NCBI RefSeq assembly: GCF_024437655.1
Contig: NZ_JANBVF010000002.1
Coordinates: forward strand, 1 to 64,000
Direction of reading: 5' to 3'
Source of the DNA: Chitinolyticbacter albus
Lineage (GTDB): Bacteria; Pseudomonadota; Gammaproteobacteria; Burkholderiales; Chitinibacteraceae
DNA length: 64,000 nucleotides
Each line of letters begins with the position of its first letter. The first letter of the stretch is position 1. A program made the position numbers and the translations under genes. The notes under the pieces are model-generated. The model saw only the letters and a program-made list of their open reading frames with translations, was not told the origin of the DNA and did no database searches. This document shows, in pieces, positions 62,425 to 64,000 of this stretch.

Positions 62425-63450
62425 AAGCCGCAGAGCATTTTTGGCTCAACGTCTGGAATCTCATCTTATGGAGGCCTCCCCGGCCTCCCCGGCCTCCCCG
62501 GCCTCCCCGGGATGCCCGGGATGCCCGGGATGCCCGGGATGCCCGGGATGCCCGGGATGCCCGGGATGTCCGGAATGCCGGGATTCGGCGGTTCCCAAAG
62601 CCATCCCGTGCAGTCGTATCACTCCCCTTCTATTTTTCAGACGCAACCGCTGCCCTCCAGTTACATACCACACTTTGGAGGAGTGCAATCTCCTGTTGAA
62701 ACCATGGAACAACCCATGGAGGAGGAAAAGCGAACAGGCAAGGGGATACGCATTTTGCCGAAACGCCTCAGTGACGAGAAGATCCAAAACAAGATCGATA
62801 AAACAATTACAGCGCAAGGCCAGCTTGACGACAATCAGAATCGACTTCATCAAGCCATGCGTGATTCGATGAGCTCGCGAAATCGCAATCTATCTGATGC
62901 ACAAAAATACCACGGCCTAGCCAAGACCGCAGAAACATCCAAACAAAGAGAACAATATAAAGATGAGGCCGACAAGCATGAGCGATTTGCAGCTGGCTGG
63001 TACAACGAAGCACGACAGTACTACTCATATTTCAAAAAATATGGAAATTTGTCCAATGAAGAAAAAGGGCAACGAGCATACTTCCCTCAAGTCCAATTAT
63101 CCAATCAAACAGAGGGCAAACTACGCTACCCTGACCTATTGAAGGTAGTAAACAAAAATGGCTTGCAACACAATTCATTTGTTGAGTTCAAAACCACTCG
63201 ACCAGAAATGGATCAACAACAAGCCGTTTATCGAATGCTGGATAAATCAGCCACGCGTGTTCAGGCGGGGGGCCAGTCAAGTACCGTGCAAAACCTAGGA
63301 ACGATAAAAAACTATAAAATAGCGTTCTCTTCCGCGCCTGGCATTTCTCAGACACAACGTACTGATATTACTAACGAACATAAATCTACGCCAGATCGAA
63401 TGCCACTCGCCGTGCCGCTATCGATAAAGCAAATTCCAACCAAGCGTTAA
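62290..63450 (+). CDS. collagen-like protein with possible PD-(D/E)XK nuclease domain
   Basis: 386 residues, AT-rich after the repeat. Order: a Pro/Asn/Gln-rich N-terminus, twelve Gly-X-Y triplets (62-97, GLP x4, GMP x6, GMS, GMP), a linker, a charged helical region (about 155-260, with [15 protein letters not shown]) and a C-terminal domain. There, RYPDLLKV (Asp282) and [19 protein letters not shown] (Glu299, Lys301) have the spacing of a PD-(D/E)XK active site with a following Gln/Tyr. No signal peptide. Converges with gpD. Could be a phage- or injection-system-borne toxin; this is inference. The start may be ATG 62383 instead, as neither has a good ribosome site. Confidence 0.6.
   Translation: MQYGCYTHQHRRSNEGHRVDTFGPPRDNAPFMPPVNSTQPYHNGQKPQSIFGSTSGISSYGGLPGLPGLPGLPGMPGMPGMPGMPGMPGMPGMSGMPGFGGSQSHPVQSYHSPSIFQTQPLPSSYIPHFGGVQSPVETMEQPMEEEKRTGKGIRILPKRLSDEKIQNKIDKTITAQGQLDDNQNRLHQAMRDSMSSRNRNLSDAQKYHGLAKTAETSKQREQYKDEADKHERFAAGWYNEARQYYSYFKKYGNLSNEEKGQRAYFPQVQLSNQTEGKLRYPDLLKVVNKNGLQHNSFVEFKTTRPEMDQQQAVYRMLDKSATRVQAGGQSSTVQNLGTIKNYKIAFSSAPGISQTQRTDITNEHKSTPDRMPLAVPLSIKQIPTKR
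62473..62580 (+). repeat. 9-bp tandem repeats coding Gly-X-Pro triplets
   Basis: Four copies of a GGCCTCCCC unit followed by about seven of GGGATGCCC, in frame as collagen-like triplets. Such short repeats can change copy number by slippage without breaking the frame. Confidence 0.9.
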
Positions 63451-63488
63451 CCTCGGACAAGGCGACAATTGCCGATGTCGCCCTTGAT

Positions 63489-64000
63489 CTATTGTGCGAG
63501 CTCCAATTCAACCGCACTGGTCAGCCCGCCCCCACACAAGGAGTGGGTCACCCTCACCACCAGCCAGCCCTCTCCATCGATTTCCGGCTTGAAGCCCGAC
63601 ACCATGACGGGAGTTTCCGGGTACAGGTCCGGCCGGCCGTGGGCCAGGGTGAGCGAGAACTGGGCGACGCCGCGCTGTAGCGGCTCCCATTCCGCTTTTG
63701 CTGCCCGCGTGGCGGTGGCCTTGGTGGCGTAGGTGTGGCGCAGCACGCGGACGTTGTCGGCGCTGGGATCTGTGCCTCGCCCTGGTGTCACCCCTTTCCG
63801 ATCCACTGTCACGCTCTGTTTCTTCGCCGCCTTGGCATCGTGGTAGTAGGCACGCACGGACGAGAATGCATCCCGATCGGCGAAAGTGAAGCGGTGGCTA
63901 TCGCCGCTGGCGCGGGTGATGGTGACCGTGAGGATCGGCTGGCCGCTGGCTGTTTGCGCCTGGCCAGCCCGGCAGAACAACAGGCGGTCAGCCTTCACCG
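63489..64000 (-). CDS. phage late control D protein (gpD), partial
   Basis: C-terminal 170 residues of a P2 gpD-family tail protein; the 5' part lies beyond the window. Visible are ADRLLFCRAGQAQTASGQP, TITRASGDSHRFTFADRD, HTYATKATATRAAKAEWEPL and SGFKPEIDGEGWLVVRV, in the order of the P2 protein. gpD forms the spike/hub complex of contractile tails and is homologous to VgrG. It indicates a prophage or phage-derived tail locus starting at the window edge. Confidence 0.88.
   Translation of the reverse strand, partial: VKADRLLFCRAGQAQTASGQPILTVTITRASGDSHRFTFADRDAFSSVRAYYHDAKAAKKQSVTVDRKGVTPGRGTDPSADNVRVLRHTYATKATATRAAKAEWEPLQRGVAQFSLTLAHGRPDLYPETPVMVSGFKPEIDGEGWLVVRVTHSLCGGGLTSAVELELAQ

Noticed and set aside
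62461-62853. Minus-strand frame with GHPGHPG repeats
   Set aside because: It is the exact antisense of the Gly-X-Pro codon repeats, with no start signal or other protein-like segment.

Overview
The window looks like chromosomal DNA of a GC-rich betaproteobacterium, most likely of the order Neisseriales. This is an inference from gene content and neighbourhoods: a comL/bamD-rluD-pgeF junction, nrdR-ribD, dapA-bamC, an Rnf/Rsx complex that runs straight into nth, and polar-type flagellar export genes. A NagE-type PTS permease and a secreted protein with two CBM56-like modules would suit a chitin/glucan-degrading lineage such as Chitinibacteraceae, but no rRNA or marker gene fixes the species.

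Layout. 0-9 kb: N-acetylglucosamine PTS permease (nagE), a two-gene RND efflux system, dapA-bamC. 9-17 kb: mostly minus-strand housekeeping genes linked by 4-nt ATGA overlaps (ribB/ribH/nusB/thiL/pgpA and nrdR/hypothetical/ribD/zinc ribbon), around a soluble histidine kinase and a TPR response regulator. 17-24 kb: an outer-membrane phospholipase A homologue with a changed active-site residue, a PP-loop ATPase, glyA, purine salvage (hpt, apt, NCS2 permease) and a GDT1-family transporter behind a yybP-ykoY-type manganese riboswitch. 24-29 kb: LMW tyrosine phosphatase, feoABC with a perfect FNR site and a Fur-like site, and a seven-gene tRNA operon containing a 247-bp tandem duplication. 29-34 kb: bamD and rluD, whose divergent start codons overlap, then pgeF, a ZIP transporter and a membrane-anchored C13 peptidase. 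34-43 kb: fliKLMNOPQR behind a sigma-54 promoter, divergent from flhBA. 44-51 kb: rsxABC-hydrolase-HAD-rsxDGE-nth, translationally coupled. 51-54 kb: folD-pyrD and a tRNA-Pro/Arg/His operon.

The last 10 kb (about 53.9-64 kb) is accessory. It holds an aroP permease between imperfect 33-bp direct repeats just after the tRNA cluster, gene fragments and a gene with two apparent frameshifts, a large secreted CBM56 beta-helix protein, an IS3-family element whose transposase carries an extra frameshift, and a phage-like edge. At that edge a collagen-like protein with a possible PD-(D/E)XK nuclease motif lies between an incomplete (window-edge) phage late-control D (gpD) gene and a second, broken copy of the gpD 3' end. 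This gpD-flanked cargo is the best candidate for something undescribed.

The core genes form clear teams: riboflavin synthesis (ribD, ribB, ribH), purine salvage, outer-membrane assembly (bamC, bamD), the flagellar export gate (FlhA, FlhB, FliOPQR) with C-ring parts (FliM, FliN), and an ion-translocating electron-transfer complex (RsxABCDGE).
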